From NCBI GenBank assembly GCA_031267195.1, contig JAIRZO010000028.1, positions 1-15,738 on the forward strand: a DNA stretch of 15,738 nt, given 5' to 3'. This DNA is from Holosporaceae bacterium. Its GTDB lineage: Bacteria > Pseudomonadota > Alphaproteobacteria > UBA3830. Positions 7,617 to 15,738 of the stretch are shown here, one piece after another. A model generated the notes under the pieces. The model was not told the DNA's origin and did no database searches. It saw only the letters and a program-made list of their open reading frames with translations. Numbering within the stretch: the first letter of the stretch is position 1; each line of letters begins with the position of its first letter. A program made the position numbers and the translations under genes.

Positions 7617-8168
7617 ATGCAGTTGCGCTTGTATCCTGATCCAGTTTTACGGCAAACAGCGGAGGATGTTATCATTGGAGACATTGAAGCACGTAGAATT
7701 TTGGATGAGATGGCAAATAAAATGTACGAATGGAGAGGTGCCGGCTTAGCCGCTCCGCAGGTTGGCATCTCAAAAAAAATGGTTGTAATTGACGTTATGG
7801 ATCCCAAGGTTCTCTATCAAATGATTAATCCAACCATTGTGCATAGGTCGGAGAATATGGTTGATTCTTCCGAAGGATGCTTGTCTGTCCCGTTGGTGAC
7901 GGCTAAAGTTTCCCGCTATGCCAACGTTTTTGTGGAATATTATGATTGTAGCTATAAAAAATGTACAATTGATGCGTCTGGGTTGTTGTCCATATGCCTT
8001 CAACATGAAATAGACCATCTTTATGGAATTCTCTATGTGGATAAATTAAGCAGATATTGGCGCTCCTGCGTGCTGAAAAAATCAGCGAAATTGATGAAGG
8101 AATCGACGGCTAAGTTAGAATCCAATGATGCAGAAACATCGATTTTTAACATCGATGATACGGTTTGA
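7617..8168 (+). CDS. def: Peptide deformylase
   Basis: This metalloenzyme removes the formyl group from the N-terminal methionine of new proteins at the ribosome exit. The 183-residue protein has all three family motifs: GAGLAAPQ (41-48), EGCLSVP (86-92) with metal ligand C88, and QHEIDH (129-134) with ligands H130 and H134 and catalytic E131. Length and motifs fit a type I enzyme. The segment after EGCLSVP reads LVTAKVSR rather than the more usual G-containing version, a minor variation. A near-perfect Shine-Dalgarno sequence, AAAAGGAGG (7597-7605), sits 11 bases upstream of the ATG and is the strongest in the window. It heads the def-fmt pair, with a 17-base gap to fmt. Confidence 0.96.
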   Translation: MQLRLYPDPVLRQTAEDVIIGDIEARRILDEMANKMYEWRGAGLAAPQVGISKKMVVIDVMDPKVLYQMINPTIVHRSENMVDSSEGCLSVPLVTAKVSRYANVFVEYYDCSYKKCTIDASGLLSICLQHEIDHLYGILYVDKLSRYWRSCVLKKSAKLMKESTAKLESNDAETSIFNIDDTV

Positions 8169-8185
8169 ATAGGCATTGTTAACTT

Positions 8186-9142
8186 ATGTCCATAATCTTT
8201 ATGGGAACATCTGATTTTTCGAAAAAAATTCTAACAGCGATGCTGGAGGCTGAGTTTGAAATTGCTGCCGTGTATACAAGGGCACCAAAGCCAACGGGAC
8301 GTGGCTACAAAGTGATGAAATCACCAGTGCATGAATTCGCCGAAGAGCGCAGCATTATGGTATGCACACCAACGACACTGCGTTCTTCGGAGCAGGAGGC
8401 TGTGTTTAGATCACTGATGCCGTATGTGGCTGTCGTAGCGGCCTACGGCTTGATCATTCCACAAAATATTCTTGATATACCAACCCATGGCTTCATCAAT
8501 GTGCACGCTTCTCTGTTGCCAAGATGGAGGGGCGCAGCTCCCATTCAGGCAGCGATTTTAGCAGGAGATCAGCAATCCGGTGTTAGCATAATGAAAATGG
8601 ATGCCGGTGTTGATACTGGTGATATAATTTCCATGAAAAGTATCGATATATCCACCCAAACCACCCACGGTGAATTGTCAAAGCAGATGGCGATCTTGGG
8701 CGCCAAAATGATTGTGGAGACACTGAGTAATTTATCAAAAAGCCTTGCGGAAGCTTATTCTCAGCCGACGGAAGGAGTAACCTATGCGGGGAAAATTGGA
8801 AAAGAGTCTAACCGCATAGATTGGACTCAGTCGGCTGAGCAGATTTTGAGAATAATTTGCGCCTTTTCCCCTTATCCATCTGCCTGGAGTGAGATGGAAG
8901 GAATGCGGATCAAAATTATCAGCGCCAATATAGAAACGAATCATAACAAATTTCCTTACCATGGAGATAATTGTTGTGCTACCGGTGATTGTTCCGGTCT
9001 TCTGCATGGAGATATGACGGTATCCTGTGGTGATAGCCGGCGTATAAAACTTACACTCCTGCAACCGGCTGGGAAAAAATTCATGAATGCTGATGATTTT
9101 GCGAGAGGCTATGGGAAGCTAGTAGGAAAGCAATTTCATTGA
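8186..9142 (+). CDS. fmt: Methionyl-tRNA formyltransferase
   Basis: Fmt transfers a formyl group from 10-formyl-tetrahydrofolate to Met on the initiator tRNA, the step that Def later reverses. The 318-residue protein has the N-terminal Rossmann-like catalytic domain. The folate/catalytic block is NVHASLLPRWRGAAPI (105-120), with N105 and H107, and D143 lies in VDTGD. A C-terminal OB-like domain follows (about 205-318). Residues TGRGYKVMKSPV (37-48) match the usual substrate loop. Length is typical. The ribosome binding site is weak (TAGG about 11 bases upstream), so it may depend on translation of def. Its stop overlaps the TTG start of the next gene. Confidence 0.96.
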   Translation: MSIIFMGTSDFSKKILTAMLEAEFEIAAVYTRAPKPTGRGYKVMKSPVHEFAEERSIMVCTPTTLRSSEQEAVFRSLMPYVAVVAAYGLIIPQNILDIPTHGFINVHASLLPRWRGAAPIQAAILAGDQQSGVSIMKMDAGVDTGDIISMKSIDISTQTTHGELSKQMAILGAKMIVETLSNLSKSLAEAYSQPTEGVTYAGKIGKESNRIDWTQSAEQILRIICAFSPYPSAWSEMEGMRIKIISANIETNHNKFPYHGDNCCATGDCSGLLHGDMTVSCGDSRRIKLTLLQPAGKKFMNADDFARGYGKLVGKQFH

Positions 9143-10260
9143 TAATTAAATCTTCTGCTACATCAATTGCATCCTCGGATTATGCTCCTGAGACATATTC
9201 TGCAGAATTAGCTAGCCAAAGTGAACAAATTGTATGCGCTGATGATACAATTTATGAAGGCAAGAATCAACAGGAAACACCTCTGCCAAATCCGCTACTA
9301 AAAATAAATAAAATTTACGAAAATATAGGCAAAGATTTGCGCCTCGCCCTGAACTCATGGATTGCTGAGCTTCGGGATCAGCGGGCATACTCCCACCACA
9401 CACTATCCTCCTATGGAAATGATGTGAGTAATTTTATAAATTTTATTATGATACATCTCGGCGAAGGAAATCTTGGTCTACAGGCACTTCGGGAACTGAA
9501 GGTAGCAGATTTTCGTTCCTGGCTTTCCGAAAGGATTGGGATGCAAATATCTGCTCGATCAAATGTGCGAGCCCTATCAGCTATTAGATCATTCTTCAAT
9601 CACCTTGCGAGACATAATCTTGTGGAACTGGATGCCATAAATGCAGTGCGCCGCCCGAAGCTAGCGGCTCTACTACCAAAACCCATAGATGAAGACGCCA
9701 TCATAAATTTTCTTAATCTTGAGTATTTTTTTGAAAATGATTCCTCTTGGATTACCCTTCGTGATCGAGCACTGTACACAATTCTCTACAGCACTGGCAT
9801 GAGAATCAATGAAGCTCTGAATCTAAAAATGCAAGATTTGCAGACGGAAATAAAAATATGCGGCAAGGGAAAAAAGGATCGAGTTGTGATAGTCCTTCCG
9901 ATCGCTCTGGAGAGAATTCGTAACTATATTAACGCCTGCCCACATGATCTGATCAGAGGATATTTGTTCGTTGGCTTGCGTGGGAAGAAACTGCATGCAT
10001 CCTATGTGGATAATCGTCTACAGGAATTGAGGGATATCCATAATCTTCCGGATCATGCCAGTGCTCATGCGTTTCGCCATAGCTTTGCGACACATCTCAT
10101 AAAAAATGGAGCGGATCTACGGTCCGTACAGGAATTGTTGGGACACGAATCGCTGTCAAGCACTCAAATATACACACAAATAGACGATGATAATCTATTG
10201 AAAGTTTATTCTCAAACTCATCCTCTAGAAGGAATGGAGAGGAAGGATCATGGTGGGTAA
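9139..10260 (+). CDS. xerC: Tyrosine recombinase, XerC-type
   Basis: This site-specific recombinase most likely resolves chromosome dimers at dif together with a XerD partner. The 373-residue product has an N-terminal SAM-like core-binding domain (about 66-165) and a C-terminal catalytic domain (about 175-360). All six catalytic residues are visible: R222, K243 (in GKGKKDR), H310, R313, H336 and the nucleophile Y345 (in TQIYT). The stretch VQELLGHESLSSTQIYT is closer to XerC than to XerD. The reading frame has no ATG before the core domain. The only sensible start is TTG at 9139, overlapping the fmt stop (TTGA). This gives an extra acidic, Ser/Ala-rich N-terminus of about 60 residues over the usual length of about 300. 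No dif-like site was recognised. XerC versus XerD is inferred from sequence flavour. Confidence 0.85.
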   Translation: MIIKSSATSIASSDYAPETYSAELASQSEQIVCADDTIYEGKNQQETPLPNPLLKINKIYENIGKDLRLALNSWIAELRDQRAYSHHTLSSYGNDVSNFINFIMIHLGEGNLGLQALRELKVADFRSWLSERIGMQISARSNVRALSAIRSFFNHLARHNLVELDAINAVRRPKLAALLPKPIDEDAIINFLNLEYFFENDSSWITLRDRALYTILYSTGMRINEALNLKMQDLQTEIKICGKGKKDRVVIVLPIALERIRNYINACPHDLIRGYLFVGLRGKKLHASYVDNRLQELRDIHNLPDHASAHAFRHSFATHLIKNGADLRSVQELLGHESLSSTQIYTQIDDDNLLKVYSQTHPLEGMERKDHGG

Positions 10261-10271
10261 TTAGCACAGTC

Positions 10272-10613
10272 ATGCACACTAAATATAAAGGGTATGTTGG
10301 AGAATTTATAGCGGCGTTGCTGCTGATGCTAAAGGGTTTTAAAATCCTGGCCCGAAGATATAAAACCAGCTGTGGAGAAATCGACATAATAGCCAAAAGG
10401 GGAGAGTTAGTAATATTTGTGGAGGTAAAAGTTCGTAAAGATTTACAGAAATGTTTCGATGCCATCACCGAGCGACAAATCCAGCGCATTCGGCGAGCAT
10501 CTGAGATATTTTTGCAAAAATGCAGGTGGTTCGGGAAATATCAAATTAGATATGATGTTGTGTTGATTGCCGGCTGGCGATGGCCAATGCATGTGGAAAA
10601 TGTTACTCTCTAG
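10272..10613 (+). CDS. YraN/UPF0102 family protein, nuclease-like fold
   Basis: This is a small protein of 113 residues. It has the conserved pattern of the UPF0102 family: an N-terminal G-x-x-GE-x-x-A block (7-14), GEIDIIA (35-41) and FVEVKVR (49-55). D38, E51 and K53 form the PD-(D/E)xK arrangement of the restriction-endonuclease-like fold. A metal-dependent nuclease activity is plausible but unproven for most members, and the cellular role is not settled. It starts 11 bases after xerC with a weak ribosome binding site, so it is probably the last gene of the def-fmt-xerC-yraN cluster. Confidence 0.87.
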   Translation: MHTKYKGYVGEFIAALLLMLKGFKILARRYKTSCGEIDIIAKRGELVIFVEVKVRKDLQKCFDAITERQIQRIRRASEIFLQKCRWFGKYQIRYDVVLIAGWRWPMHVENVTL

Positions 10614-10775
10614 AGGGTCTAGGACATTCCACCGGCGCTATCGAGACAATTTGTATATTTTTTTTGTCTACCCTCAATTACTCGAGGCTCTGATTCCCAG
10701 ATCACAGTGGAGATAATTTTATTGTTTATTCTCCAGTGTTTTAAAAATTAATCTTTTCAAAAAGATGGAAAATAG
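10614..10775. other. Intergenic region with weak hairpins, no gene
   Basis: No coding region is visible. Two structures can be drawn. First, GAGGGT (10613-10618) pairs with ACCCTC (10670-10675), enclosing AGACAA (10644-10649) with TTGTCT (10664-10669); its T run falls in the loop, so it is not a standard terminator. Second, GGAGATAA (10709-10716) pairs with 10726-10734 with one bulged base, followed by AGTGTTTT; this could be a weak terminator for the yraN operon. A poor promoter-like pair (TTTTCA 10754-10759 and TACCAT 10777-10782, 17 apart) could serve pepF. Confidence 0.35.
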
Positions 10776-10792
10776 ATACCATATGCTGGTAT
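10776..10792. promoter_or_regulatory. Perfect inverted repeat upstream of pepF
   Basis: ATACCA (10776-10781) and TGGTAT (10787-10792) form a perfect 6-bp inverted repeat around a 5-base centre, ending 6 bases before the pepF ribosome binding site. It overlaps the only -10-like sequence I could find. It may be an operator or a leader hairpin affecting translation, but chance is not excluded. Confidence 0.35.
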
Positions 10793-10810
10793 TAGCAGAA
10801 GGATTAAGTG

Positions 10811-12787
10811 ATGAGCAAAAGTGCATTTGCAAGAGTTTTGTGGTGTTGTGGGTTTGTATTGTTGTGGCAGGGTGGCTGCACTAGGATAAATAATCGCTTC
10901 AGCAATGCTAGTACCGTTGGCACTTCTCAGCAAAATGCCAGCAGTAGTACTGTAGATGCAACTGGGCTAGAGCATATCCCATATGTAGGAGTTCGCCATG
11001 CGGATCACAGATCCGAGTGGAATCTTGCAGAATTGTATGACGCTCCTACAGACACACGCATTGCATCTACCAAAAATACCGTAGAAAAACTAGCTCGTCG
11101 TTTCGCTACATCCTATAAAAACAGAGTTTCAATCACTAACCTGATGAACGCCATCGATGGTTACGAACTTATAATAAAGACATGCGGAAAGATATCTTTG
11201 TATGCCAATCTCTATGCTGCCACCAGGCAAAACAGTGATGATGCCCTTGTTTTTCAGCAAACTTTGGAGGAGTGGATTGCTGATATCAATAAAAGTATAG
11301 TATTTTTTGAATTGGAGATTGCTAAATTAGATCCCAAAGCTCTTGCCGTTGCCATCGAACGGGATCCGCGATTAGCAAAATATGAAACCTGGATAAAAAG
11401 TATAATCAAAAACAAAAAACACGATTTATCCACAGCAATCGAAGAAATTCTTACCCAAAAAAATCTAGTTGCAGAAAATGCTCAGCAGAAATTTCATCGA
11501 GAATTGCTAACCCGCATAAAGATTGATTTTGAGGGTATAATGATGGGACTGCCGCAGGTGTTGAGCATTTCCGGAGAATCCAGCAATTCCCTCCTGCGGG
11601 AAAAAGCGTTCAGGGGGATTGCAAAAAAACTGGAGCAGGAAAATTTCTATCTGAAGCACATATATAATAGCATTCTGCTGAACAGATGCATCGAGACATC
11701 ACTGAGAAATTACGATTTGCCTGAATCATTTCGGCACATATTCAACGATATTGATCAACGTACCGTTGATGCGCTCACCACCTCCGTTGTCAACAGCTAT
11801 CCCAACATATCTCACCGCTACTATCGTCTAAAAGCAAAATTAATGGGCAAGGAAAAGTTGGAATACTGGGATCGAAACGCACCGGTTAATCTAACAAATA
11901 TTCTAAATCGCAAATTTTCCTACAGGAAAGCCATAGAGATTGTTAAGTGTGTTTTTCAGTCTTTCTCAGACGAGTTTGGGAACATAGCATCCAGCTTCAT
12001 AGACAATGGTTGGATAGATGTTTATGCTCGGAATGGGAAAATCTCCGGAGCTTTCACCATTTGTAATGGCAGTGAACATCCATATATCCTGCTGAATTAC
12101 ATGGGATCTCTAAACGATGTTTCGACCTTAGCCCATGAACTGGGGCATGGCATTCATAATTCCCTGAGTCTCAAGAATGGTCCTCTGCTGATGCAAATTC
12201 CCATAGCTCTACAGGAAACTGCATCATTATTTGCGGAAAATCTTCTGTTTGATGAGATATATAAATCCGCCAAAACCAATCGGGAAAAGATAGACTTGCT
12301 CTGCAAAAAAATAGAGAAAGTTATAAATTCTTCTCTACGACAGATTGCATTTTTTGAATTTGAGCGGGAAGTTCATGATCTGAGAAGACGCAAGGAATTG
12401 ACCTGCTACGATTTTTCAAGACTTTATCTAAAAAATCTCCGCAAATACCTTGGCGATGCCGTTAACGTGGATTCCTGTGTTGGGAACAGCTGGTCCTGTG
12501 TCCATCACTTTTTCGAATCTCCATTTTATGTGTACAGCTATGCATTTGGTGAGTTGCTCACAACAGCCCTCTACAAATCCTACCTGGGTACTACGCCAGA
12601 TTTTAGGGAAAAATATGTTAGTGCCCTATCGCAGGGAAGTATTGATCGCTGTGATGTCATGACCAAAAAGTTTGGACTTGACATAAATAGCCAGAGATTT
12701 TGGAGCAATTGCCTCAAGCTGATAGAAGAAAATGTGGACGAATTGGAAAGATTGTGCAGGGCAGAGGGCTATTATCTACGTAACTAA
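10811..12787 (+). CDS. pepF: Oligoendopeptidase F (M3B), apparently exported
   Basis: This zinc peptidase family cleaves short oligopeptides. The 658-residue protein carries the zinc motif HELGH (H442, E443, H446), with the third ligand E469 in ETASLFAE. The N-terminal WNLAELYD (near 71) is the usual start of PepF proteins, which are normally cytosolic. Here about 60 extra residues precede it: K3 and R8, a hydrophobic run (9-19), then QGGC with C23, then a Ser/Asn/Thr-rich stretch. This looks like a lipoprotein signal and tether, though Q at -3 is not a good lipobox, so SPase I cleavage or a membrane anchor is possible. AAGGA (10799-10803) is 7 bases before this ATG. A GTG at 10808 directly upstream would leave only 4. 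The gene stands alone and converges with lptD. Confidence 0.9.
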   Translation: MSKSAFARVLWCCGFVLLWQGGCTRINNRFSNASTVGTSQQNASSSTVDATGLEHIPYVGVRHADHRSEWNLAELYDAPTDTRIASTKNTVEKLARRFATSYKNRVSITNLMNAIDGYELIIKTCGKISLYANLYAATRQNSDDALVFQQTLEEWIADINKSIVFFELEIAKLDPKALAVAIERDPRLAKYETWIKSIIKNKKHDLSTAIEEILTQKNLVAENAQQKFHRELLTRIKIDFEGIMMGLPQVLSISGESSNSLLREKAFRGIAKKLEQENFYLKHIYNSILLNRCIETSLRNYDLPESFRHIFNDIDQRTVDALTTSVVNSYPNISHRYYRLKAKLMGKEKLEYWDRNAPVNLTNILNRKFSYRKAIEIVKCVFQSFSDEFGNIASSFIDNGWIDVYARNGKISGAFTICNGSEHPYILLNYMGSLNDVSTLAHELGHGIHNSLSLKNGPLLMQIPIALQETASLFAENLLFDEIYKSAKTNREKIDLLCKKIEKVINSSLRQIAFFEFEREVHDLRRRKELTCYDFSRLYLKNLRKYLGDAVNVDSCVGNSWSCVHHFFESPFYVYSYAFGELLTTALYKSYLGTTPDFREKYVSALSQGSIDRCDVMTKKFGLDINSQRFWSNCLKLIEENVDELERLCRAEGYYLRN

Positions 12788-12833
12788 ATGGCATCGATAG
12801 TCAGCAAAAAAAATGCAAAAAACTTCTGTTGAC

Positions 12834-15014
12834 TTAGTTAAACCATAGATTTTTAAGGTTTACCGACAATTTTATGGCAGTTTCCGGCCGGAGATCTCCA
12901 CAGCGGTAGTTCCTTTTCTCTACGACGAGGTCAACAGACGTGCACTCGTTTTTGTATTCTATTCCAGTGCTGTATTTGATTAATTTATGCTGTTTGCCTC
13001 CAAATACTATCTGAGCTTTCAGGACAGTGTTGGTATTGGTTTTCCAGCGCATATCCAGCATAGCTCCTCTGTACGTCTCATCAATTCTGTTAACCGTATT
13101 GGATTGGCCACCATTATTTGTTGAGCCACCGAATGGATCATAAAAACTATGCTGGCCGTTAAATACCAATGCATCAATGTCGATTTTATCGCTAATGTAT
13201 TTGATGCCAGATTCAAGTCGAAGGAATCTGTGGTCTTTTGTCGCATAGCTGCAGTTGGTTACAAATGTCAGGGCATCGGACAAATGTATATTGACGGAAG
13301 AGATAATGTTGGAATGTTTGTACTTCATGCCAGTTGTTTCATTTTTTTCAGAAACGGCTGAAAGTTCTACCGAGCGTCCCAGAACAAAATCACAAATATT
13401 ATCTCCACCATTCGTATAAAAAGACGTCTTAAAGCCGTAGCAAAGTCTACTGCCAGGATCTACGCCATATTGTGATACAGATCTGTTGTTGGTGGCGAAG
13501 TTAATGTCGTTTATGTCGCAGAACTGATCTTCAAAAATATCGAAGTATTTTTTATTTACGGATATTATAGCGCCAACTATTGGTGTGAATATTGTGCTAA
13601 ATTGATCACCTTTCAGGACAAGTGGCCATTTCCATATACAGCTTAATTGAGGGCTGATGCAAAATTTTGAATTATATTCGGAATGTTCTTTTTCAGAAAC
13701 TCGCAGTATGTGCAGTGATAGCAAAGCTTTGATATCCAAAATATGGCCATTAGATAACAGCAAATTTTTGCTAATGGAAACATTGGATATGAGTTTTTGT
13801 AATGATCTATGATCATTGAAATCAAAATTTACAAAAATTGTATCCACATCCATGGTTCCAAAAACAAATGGTACGGAAAAATTTTTCTCTATCACCGGGA
13901 AAATGCGTGGCACAACGCTACCCAGCAAATCCTGGAAAAACATTGCTTCTAGCAAAAAATAATTTCTGCCCTCAAATTTTTCGAGTTTTATATTGGTTTC
14001 CAGAAGATTTTCCGGCTCTGGGAAAAACGGGAATCTTTTAAGATAAAAATGGTCCGACACAAGATTTACATCTGCTCCACATCTCCACATTTCATCTATT
14101 TCATAGCGAAATTTTGCAAAAATATGGCCACGATATCCAGATTTGATAATTTTTCCTGTTTCTCCAGGAATATCAATGTATTGGGTTTGGGTACCCAAAT
14201 TTTTCTGATCATGATTTTTTAGAGAATCCGTATTGGTAATGCTGGCATCTACACACAGTTCACCATGCTTAAATCTGTAACCATAGTATCCCCACAGCAC
14301 CACTCCAATTTTAGATGTAATAATTGGCTTGAGCAACAATTCTTGGGAATTTGAAATGGAAAACAAATATATCGGCATAAAACCTAGCCCCATTTTGTTT
14401 GATACAGAATAGCGGGGAGCAAGAAATCCGTTTTTACTCCTTACATTGGGATGAGGATGAGATAAAAACGGCAGTGTAAAAATTGGCTGTCCAAATACTT
14501 CGAAACTGACATTCTCATATTCCATATTCTGTTCTTTATGTATTTTCACATGGTGAGATTTAATCTGCCAGGTAACGTTTCCGGAGTCATTGCACTTGTA
14601 GCAGGGAGTATAAACTACATCGTAGAGCTCGAATGTTCCATCATTTATGGATGCCCAACTGGCGGCCAATCGAGCTTTATCGTTGCTGATAGTTTTGATG
14701 TTTTTTGCATACCCGCTGCTGAAATCTTTACGTACCAATAGCTTATCAAGAAAATATGTATTCTGTTTTTCATCCTTGATAATAACGTTACCGCTGGCTT
14801 CTATGGTTTCAGATTTTTTATCATAGGAAATATTGTCTGCAGCAACGATTCTTTTGTAGTATATGACCAACACGTTTCCGGAACATAACATATTGTTTTT
14901 AGTGTGCCTTATTGTATCTGAATTGATCAATGATATTTCATCAGCACATGCTGGAAAGATAGTAGCACCCAATAGTATCAGGATTACCTTGGGTATCCAA
15001 GGGCGTTTAAACAT
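12834..15014 (-). CDS. lptD: LPS assembly outer-membrane protein LptD
   Basis: LptD is the beta-barrel that inserts lipopolysaccharide into the outer leaflet of the outer membrane, working with lipoprotein LptE. The 726-residue protein has a signal peptide with a good SPase I site (ACA at 22-24, then DE). An N-terminal OstA-like jellyroll follows (about 26-135), then the strongly conserved block YTPCYKC (135-141)...TWQIKS...FGQPIFTLPFLSHPHPNVRSKNGFLAP (to about 200). The large barrel follows to the end. C138 and C141 form a CxxC pair. The last residues are WFN, with the aromatic residue one before the end. The start lies 1 base after the lptG stop, with GGAGAG about 8 bases upstream, so translation is probably coupled. 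Only 46 bases separate it from the convergent pepF. Confidence 0.94.
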   Translation of the reverse strand: MFKRPWIPKVILILLGATIFPACADEISLINSDTIRHTKNNMLCSGNVLVIYYKRIVAADNISYDKKSETIEASGNVIIKDEKQNTYFLDKLLVRKDFSSGYAKNIKTISNDKARLAASWASINDGTFELYDVVYTPCYKCNDSGNVTWQIKSHHVKIHKEQNMEYENVSFEVFGQPIFTLPFLSHPHPNVRSKNGFLAPRYSVSNKMGLGFMPIYLFSISNSQELLLKPIITSKIGVVLWGYYGYRFKHGELCVDASITNTDSLKNHDQKNLGTQTQYIDIPGETGKIIKSGYRGHIFAKFRYEIDEMWRCGADVNLVSDHFYLKRFPFFPEPENLLETNIKLEKFEGRNYFLLEAMFFQDLLGSVVPRIFPVIEKNFSVPFVFGTMDVDTIFVNFDFNDHRSLQKLISNVSISKNLLLSNGHILDIKALLSLHILRVSEKEHSEYNSKFCISPQLSCIWKWPLVLKGDQFSTIFTPIVGAIISVNKKYFDIFEDQFCDINDINFATNNRSVSQYGVDPGSRLCYGFKTSFYTNGGDNICDFVLGRSVELSAVSEKNETTGMKYKHSNIISSVNIHLSDALTFVTNCSYATKDHRFLRLESGIKYISDKIDIDALVFNGQHSFYDPFGGSTNNGGQSNTVNRIDETYRGAMLDMRWKTNTNTVLKAQIVFGGKQHKLIKYSTGIEYKNECTSVDLVVEKRNYRCGDLRPETAIKLSVNLKNLWFN

Positions 15015-15015
15015 G

Positions 15016-15738
15016 CTATGCCTCTCTCCAAATCAACAGAGCGATTGATATGCATAAAGCTATCAGCACCACCGCAAAGCTGGCCAAATGAATTGGTACA
15101 ACTCCTCCACAGGCAAAAGATTCTAGAATATTATCTAGGAAACGCATCATGATGGAAATTGCAATGATTTTTACAGATACGCTGGTTTTTGTTTGGTAGC
15201 GATTAATGGGGAAGCAGATGATTGCCGCCATCAGTGCAAATAAAATAAAATACAGGCAATTGGCCAGCAATCGCTGCAATTCCATCTCGTATAGTTTAAG
15301 TTCTATTCTGCAGTGTTTTTGTATATTGTAGAGCTTATGCAGTTGATATATGCTATGTCTCTTAGGTGGTTTTGATAATATTTCGATCAAATCTGAGGAA
15401 ATGTTGTAATGCAGCAGACGCATACAGCGGTCAATGTTTTTGTAATAATGATGTGAAAATTGCTGTTGGTCATGGGATTTTTTATCGAAATTCATCAGTA
15501 ATTCCGGTATATTTTCTATTTTCCCACAACTAACGACATTAACATCCCGCAAGGTCCATGCGGATTTTTCAATGGAAATTTCCTGAGTAAAAAGACGATC
15601 ATTGTTTTGCATATCAAAGGCATACAATCCATGTAAACGAGTATTAGCAAAACTTTTTACAAAAACCAGCATGGCGTCTTCTGGAAAATTCATCCAGATA
15701 TTCCTGTTAATTTCATCGCGTCCCTGTTGAAGACATGC
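15016..15738 (-). CDS. lptG: LPS export permease LptG, 3' part only
   Basis: LptG is one of the two inner-membrane permease subunits (with LptF) of the LptB2FG ABC transporter that extracts LPS. The visible 240 residues are the C-terminal two thirds. First comes part of the periplasmic beta-jellyroll (about 15-75, with FTQEISIEKSAWTLRDV). Next is the ISSDLIEILSKPPKRHSIYQL segment, typical of the family just before the membrane domain. Three hydrophobic helices follow, with CGGVVPIHLASF near the last. The frame is open to the right edge of the window, so the gene starts outside; the ATG at 15693 is internal. LptG rather than LptF is inferred from its position directly upstream of lptD, the usual alphaproteobacterial order, and from the C-terminal helices. 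Confidence 0.85.
   Translation of the reverse strand, partial: ACLQQGRDEINRNIWMNFPEDAMLVFVKSFANTRLHGLYAFDMQNNDRLFTQEISIEKSAWTLRDVNVVSCGKIENIPELLMNFDKKSHDQQQFSHHYYKNIDRCMRLLHYNISSDLIEILSKPPKRHSIYQLHKLYNIQKHCRIELKLYEMELQRLLANCLYFILFALMAAIICFPINRYQTKTSVSVKIIAISIMMRFLDNILESFACGGVVPIHLASFAVVLIALCISIALLIWREA

Noticed and set aside
10097..10489. Minus-strand open frame of 130 codons
   Set aside because: It is antisense to the catalytic end of xerC and to yraN, both of which have clear family motifs. No ribosome binding site or protein pattern supports it.
12839..12862. TAAACC and GGTTTA inverted repeat at the lptD 3' end as a terminator
   Set aside because: It lies inside the last lptD codons and has no T run after the stem on the relevant strand.
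15691..15693. ATG as the start of a 225-residue gene
   Set aside because: The frame stays open for 15 more codons to the window edge, and the product lacks the N-terminal membrane helices of LptG. This is an internal methionine of a gene cut by the window.
1..15738. CRISPR array, prophage, transposon or toxin-antitoxin system
   Set aside because: No regularly spaced repeats, transposase, phage genes or small paired toxin genes were seen. The one tyrosine recombinase has XerC features and housekeeping neighbours.

Overview
This window reads as a chromosomal housekeeping segment from an alphaproteobacterium with a fairly AT-rich genome, possibly one of the host-associated lineages (Rickettsiales or Holosporales-like). 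Three things support this. The tmRNA gene is circularly permuted (two-piece), with an alphaproteobacterial-style tag beginning ANDN. The COG4123 methyltransferase, M16-like protein and DUF4139 protein have an alphaproteobacterial look. The lptG-lptD pair shows a Gram-negative cell that builds an LPS or LOS outer membrane. I cannot name the genus. TGA is used as a normal stop, so the standard code applies. I see no phage, plasmid, insertion sequence or CRISPR signature.

Layout from left to right. 1-112: an imperfect inverted repeat with no gene. 162-538: a strong sigma70-like promoter driving the permuted ssrA gene. 597-3646: three plus-strand genes, namely a membrane-anchored M16-family protein with a broken zinc site, a TrmN6-like tRNA adenine methyltransferase overlapping it by 4 bases, and thioredoxin reductase. 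3709-3785: tRNA-Asp(GTC) on the minus strand. 3978-5714: a promoter, then ruvA and ruvB overlapping by 4 bases (Holliday-junction branch migration). 5823-7592: a DUF4139 lipoprotein. 7617-10613: a tight cluster of def, fmt, a XerC-type recombinase and a YraN-family protein. 10811-12787: an M3B oligoendopeptidase F with an export signal. 12834-15738, minus strand: lptD and, upstream of it, the 3' part of lptG, which runs off the window. The last two blocks converge at about 12.8 kb.

How the genes work together. fmt and def start and finish the formyl-methionine cycle of translation initiation. tmRNA, TrmN6 and tRNA-Asp also serve translation. RuvAB and the Xer recombinase act on recombination intermediates and probably chromosome dimers. 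LptG and LptD are the inner- and outer-membrane ends of the LPS bridge. Three proteins look envelope-located: the M16-like protein, the DUF4139 lipoprotein and the exported PepF.

I did not find a clearly new multi-gene system. The best leads are the degenerate M16 protein, the apparently exported PepF, the DUF4139 lipoprotein with its long linker, the TTG-started XerC with an N-terminal extension, and the details of the two-piece tmRNA.
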